Assembly (NCBI GenBank): GCA_030530525.1
Contig: JAUMUT010000014.1
Span: 20,893-55,820 of the forward strand
Length of the DNA: 34,928 nt
Direction of reading: 5' to 3'
From: Capnocytophaga sp.
GTDB lineage: Bacteria > Bacteroidota > Bacteroidia > Flavobacteriales > Flavobacteriaceae
Part shown: positions 33,473 through 34,928 of the stretch, piece after piece
Numbering within the stretch: position 1 is the stretch's first letter
Layout: each line of letters begins with the position of its first letter
Position numbers and translations under genes: made by a program
Notes under the pieces: generated by a model
The model's database searches: none
What the model saw: only the letters and a program-made list of their open reading frames with translations
What the model was told of the DNA's origin: nothing

Positions 33473-34642
33473 ATGAAACATTATAAAATGATAGCCAAAA
33501 CCTTTTTCGGCTTTGAAGATATTCTCGCCAACGAACTTCGTACATTAGGTGCAATAAACGTAGAAAAAGGTATCCGAAGCGTAAGTTTTGAAGGCGATAC
33601 AGGCTTTATGTACAAGGCGAATCTTTGCCTGCGCACCGCTTTAAAAATCCTGAAACCTATTCTTTCGTTTAGGGTACGAAATGAAAAGGATTATTACCAG
33701 AAAATATATAACCACGATTGGTCTTCCGTTTTGTCGGCAAAAAATACCCTCGCCATTGAGGTAACCCTCGCTTCCGAAACGTTTTCGCACAGCAAATATA
33801 TGGCACTAAGGGCAAAAGACGCTATTGTAGATAAATTCCGAAATACCGAAGGAAACCGCCCGAATATTGACACGCTACACCCTGATATTCAATTACATAT
33901 ACACATTACCAAAGACAACGAAGTAATCATTTCGTTAGATTCCTCTGGGGCTTCCTTACATCATAGAGGTTACCGAACTGCCACCAACATCGCTCCTATC
34001 AACGAAGTCCTTGCCGCAGGCATACTATTGCTATCGGGCTGGCGTGGGCAATGCGATTTCCTCGACCCTATGTGTGGTAGCGGTACTTTTTTAATTGAAG
34101 CAGGTATGATAGCTTGCAATATCCCTGCAAATCTTCACCGAAAAGAATTTGCCTTTGAAAAGTGGCGCGATTACGATGTAGATTTGTTTGAGACCATCTT
34201 TGATAGTTGCGTAAATAAAATCACCGATTTTTCTTATTCCATTACAGGGTATGACAAAGCTCCTTCGGCTGTTGCTAAGGCAAAAGAGAATGTAAAGAAT
34301 GCTAATCTTTCCGAATTTATTAAAATATCTAATGAAAATTTCTTTTTTACCAAAAAAAGTGAGGAGAAAAAGCTACATATGACCTTTAATCCGCCCTACG
34401 GCGAACGCCTGAATATTGAAATGGAATCCTTTTATAAATCTATCGGCGATACGCTAAAACAAAACTATCCCAACACCGAAGCTTGGTTTATCACCTCCAA
34501 TATAGAAGCAATAAAACACGTTGGCCTTCGTCCGTCAAGGAAAATAAAACTTTTCAACGGAAAATTAGAAAGCCGTTTGCTTAATTATTCTATCTACGAA
34601 GGAACGAAAAAAATACACAAGCTAAACGAAAACAACAAATAA
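33473..34642 (+). CDS. THUMP-domain rRNA guanine-N2 methyltransferase (RlmL-like)
   Basis: A 389-residue class I SAM-dependent RNA methyltransferase. A THUMP domain lies at about 45-165. The Rossmann core follows: LDPMCGSGTFLIEAG (residues 197-211) is the SAM motif I, and NPPYGERL (306-313) is the N-P-P-Y catalytic motif of guanine-N2 methylation. It corresponds to the N-terminal half of E. coli RlmKL (m2G2445 of 23S rRNA), without the RlmK half. It lies 134 nt after tamL, and no clear promoter is seen in between. Confidence 0.9.
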   Translation: MKHYKMIAKTFFGFEDILANELRTLGAINVEKGIRSVSFEGDTGFMYKANLCLRTALKILKPILSFRVRNEKDYYQKIYNHDWSSVLSAKNTLAIEVTLASETFSHSKYMALRAKDAIVDKFRNTEGNRPNIDTLHPDIQLHIHITKDNEVIISLDSSGASLHHRGYRTATNIAPINEVLAAGILLLSGWRGQCDFLDPMCGSGTFLIEAGMIACNIPANLHRKEFAFEKWRDYDVDLFETIFDSCVNKITDFSYSITGYDKAPSAVAKAKENVKNANLSEFIKISNENFFFTKKSEEKKLHMTFNPPYGERLNIEMESFYKSIGDTLKQNYPNTEAWFITSNIEAIKHVGLRPSRKIKLFNGKLESRLLNYSIYEGTKKIHKLNENNK

Positions 34643-34681
34643 TTTTTTTTATTTATTTTTATGTAAATAAAAGCATTTCTC

Positions 34682-34730
34682 ACTAAGATAATAATTATAT
34701 ACACAAAAAATTATTATCTTAGTTTTTTAT
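34682..34730. terminator. Perfect 15-bp terminator hairpin
   Basis: ACTAAGATAATAATT (34682-34696) and AATTATTATCTTAGT (34709-34723) are exact reverse complements around a 12-nt loop, followed by TTTTT. It ends the methyltransferase transcript. The long stem and an A-rich left flank could also stop transcription from the other side. Confidence 0.8.
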
Positions 34731-34773
34731 TCATTACACACTACACACAAATAAGCTATTTCACAAAATAATT

Positions 34774-34928
34774 ATTTTATTTCCGTAAAACAAAATATAT
34801 TTTTATTTGAAAAAATTTTATTTCATTGATATAAAATAAATTTTTATCTACGGAAATCTTATTTCAGTGAAATAAAACAATTTTTTTAATACGTAAATTC
34901 TATTGCATTAAAATAAATAAAACTTCTC
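34774..34928. repeat. Degenerate 41-bp tandem repeat, open at the window edge
   Basis: Units begin at 34774, 34815, 34856 and 34897, exactly 41 bp apart, each opening with ATTTTATTTC or a close variant. Units two and three agree at 32 of 41 positions; the fourth is cut by the window end. Each unit has an AT-rich core and, in the second and third, a TACGGAA/TACGTAA end. Unit three contains the palindrome TTATTTCA-G-TGAAATAA (34859-34875). A related half-unit may lie at about 34753-34773. There is no open reading frame and no unique spacer, so it is not a CRISPR array. Confidence 0.75.

Noticed and set aside
34774-34928. Possible CRISPR array.
   Set aside because: The whole 41-bp unit repeats degenerately. 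There are no constant repeats separated by unique spacers, and no cas genes are present.

Overview
The window is chromosomal DNA from a member of the Bacteroidota, most likely a low-GC Flavobacteriia. The evidence is the AT-rich composition, the repeated promoter pattern (TTTG, about 20 nt, then TAnnTTTG), and phylum-typical families: SusD/RagB, TamL, DUF4302, DUF4856 and BspA-type LRR lipoproteins. Many lipoproteins have Lys/Asp/Glu-rich residues right after the lipid-modified Cys, as surface lipoproteins of Capnocytophaga and relatives do. A Capnocytophaga-like organism is plausible but not proven.

Positions 1-16355 are mostly housekeeping. ileS (type 2 features, GIHH in place of HxGH) has its own promoter and terminator. 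A tight manC-hemC-phoH run follows and ends in a terminator that contains the phoH stop codon. holA (-) diverges from a small HsdR-N-like nuclease-fold gene. uvrB (-) converges on that gene, and a perfect inverted repeat brackets the uvrB promoter. brnQ and a bioF-like gene overlap on the minus strand. tRNA-Tyr, fabH, a membrane-anchored helix-hairpin-helix protein and an acyl-CoA dehydrogenase follow on the plus strand.

Positions 16356-30680 form one accessory locus of eleven plus-strand genes. The first block encodes a DUF4856 lipoprotein, a secreted carbohydrate-binding-like/FN3 protein, an Ig-like lipoprotein, a cytosolic TcmP/LCM-type methyltransferase, and a lipoprotein with five Ig-like repeats plus LRR_5 repeats. 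A strong hairpin terminator and a second inverted repeat separate it from the next block. That block encodes a FecA-like TonB-dependent receptor, a SusD-like lipoprotein, a substrate-import metallohydrolase homologue whose HExxH site reads HQxxK, a DUF4302 lipoprotein, a second Ig-like/LRR_5 lipoprotein with a long acidic insert, and a small unrecognised lipoprotein. Together they look like a surface capture-and-import machine. By family membership the ligand is more likely iron, a ferric chelate or a metal-carrying host protein than a glycan, because no glycoside hydrolase, sugar kinase or glycan sensor is present. This locus is the best candidate for an undescribed system here.

Positions 30681-34928 hold tamL (outer-membrane assembly, TTG start), a THUMP-domain rRNA methyltransferase, a perfect 15-bp terminator hairpin, and a 41-bp-period degenerate tandem repeat that runs off the right edge.
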